From Pseudovibrio sp. Ad37 (lineage in GTDB: Bacteria; Pseudomonadota; Alphaproteobacteria; Rhizobiales; Stappiaceae): 64,000 nt of DNA. The stretch lies in the NCBI RefSeq assembly GCF_001623075.1, contig NZ_LMCF01000216.1, positions 1 through 64,000 on the forward strand, in the 5' to 3' direction. A model generated the notes under the pieces. The model was not told the DNA's origin, did no database searches, and worked only from the letters and a program-made list of their open reading frames with translations. This document shows positions 63,490-64,000 of this stretch, one piece after another (within the stretch, counting starts at the first letter, position 1; each line of letters starts with the position of its first letter). Both the position numbers and the translations under genes were made by a program.

Positions 63490-64000
63490 CTAACCTCTTG
63501 CAGAGATGTTTTTGCCCAATGAAAGAGCGCTCCACCCCGCCAGAAGCTTCTGCGCTTCTATGTAACTCTCATAAATCTTACGAGCCCTCTTGTCTTTCTG
63601 GGTGTAAACATCCAGCACCTCAGCACTGGTTTCCTTCAAGGCGGTTAGCACCTCCTCCGGAAACTCACGCACTTCAACACTATGCTCTTCCTGCAGCACT
63701 TTCAGGCTGGCAGCATTTTGTGCATTTGCTTCAGACAGAGCGAGATCAGCTTCCACGCGGCAAGCCTCTTCAACCACCACCTGTAGTTCTGGAGACAGCC
63801 CCTCCAGCGCAACAGCGTTCACGATAGCCTCACCCGTGCCATTCGGCTTATTGAAGCCCGGACCGTAGTAGTATTTGATCAGCTTCTGAAAGCCCAGCGC
63901 ACTGTCGCTCCATGGACCAAGGAACTCGACACCATCAACCACACGCGTTTGCAGACTGGTGAAAATCTCGGAGGCTGGAATATTGACCGGAGTAACACCA
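63490..64000 (-). CDS. dctP: TRAP transporter solute-binding protein DctP, C-terminal part (partial)
   Basis: The frame stays open to the window edge and continues past the ORF start seen inside it, giving GVTPVNIPASEIFTSLQTR then VVDGVEFLGPW. The GxTPV-x-x-x-SE-x-F-T-x-LQ block with VVDG is the DctP ligand-binding signature. Downstream it has KYYYGPGF and helical C-terminus. It binds a small organic acid in the periplasm for a TRAP permease whose genes would lie beyond the right edge or elsewhere. Confidence 0.9.
   Translation of the reverse strand, partial: GVTPVNIPASEIFTSLQTRVVDGVEFLGPWSDSALGFQKLIKYYYGPGFNKPNGTGEAIVNAVALEGLSPELQVVVEEACRVEADLALSEANAQNAASLKVLQEEHSVEVREFPEEVLTALKETSAEVLDVYTQKDKRARKIYESYIEAQKLLAGWSALSLGKNISARG

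Overview
The window is chromosomal DNA of an alphaproteobacterium. The gene families point to a motile marine member of the Hyphomicrobiales/Stappiaceae type (Pseudovibrio- or Roseibium-like). The evidence is a flagellar cluster of alphaproteobacterial design (DUF6468, MotE, FliX, FlbT, FlaF, six flagellin-like structural genes in several operons), sigma-54 promoters and CtrA-type sites next to flagellar genes, a giant growth-pole-ring (GPR)-like protein, a PlcP/Agt lipid-remodelling pair and an Mla-type lipid transporter. The species assignment is inference from gene content, not from a search. No tRNA, rRNA or CRISPR array was seen.

Layout. 1-111: the last codons of an IS630-type transposase cut by the window edge. 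212-7316 (minus): fliL-fliM-DUF6468-motE-large TPR protein, one operon closed by a terminator at 161-186. 7595-10871 (plus): flgF-flgG-flgA-flgH behind a sigma-54 promoter. 10872-11230: a repeat element, two C-rich hairpins and a terminator. 11231-12243 (minus): dksA-like and fliX. 12493-15094 (plus): flgI, a FlgJ-type rod protein, FlgN-like and FlaG-like genes. 15327-23343: flagellin (minus), flbT-flaF (plus), and flgE-flgK-flgL (minus, sigma-54 promoter). These genes together build the rod, P- and L-rings, hook, filament and C-ring/stator accessories, with post-transcriptional control of flagellin by FlbT/FlaF.

23669-30583 (plus): MoxR ATPase, a small secreted protein, a SixA-type phosphatase, YcjX-YcjF, GrpB-family and a VWA/CoxE-like protein. 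30816-36054: a cysteine-rich DUF3011-like secreted protein, an AraC regulator divergent to an MFS permease, a 2Fe-2S ferredoxin, an Hpt protein and a small hypothetical. 36441-43709: the 2422-residue GPR-like protein with two membrane segments, a coiled repeat body with near-identical 132-bp units and a conserved C-terminal domain; a perfect TTAA-N7-TTAA site lies upstream.

43949-64000: cyclopropane fatty acid synthase; an ArgO-type exporter divergent to its LysR regulator; a hydroxyacyl dehydrogenase and a cupin; a four-gene Mla-type lipid ABC transporter (minus); dgcN-dgcA for D-glutamate; an MFS permease; CheZ; a Ser/Thr dehydratase; agt and plcP (phosphate-stress membrane lipid exchange); an SDR protein that lacks the catalytic Tyr/Lys; FadL; and the C-terminal part of a TRAP solute-binding protein running off the right edge.

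The most notable signals are a Shine-Dalgarno-masking hairpin before ycjX, two copies of a palindromic repeat that each supply a gene's stop codon, an 80-nt out-of-frame flbT/flaF overlap beside a flagellin leader hairpin, three perfect CtrA-type sites in intergenic DNA, and the repeat architecture of the GPR-like gene.
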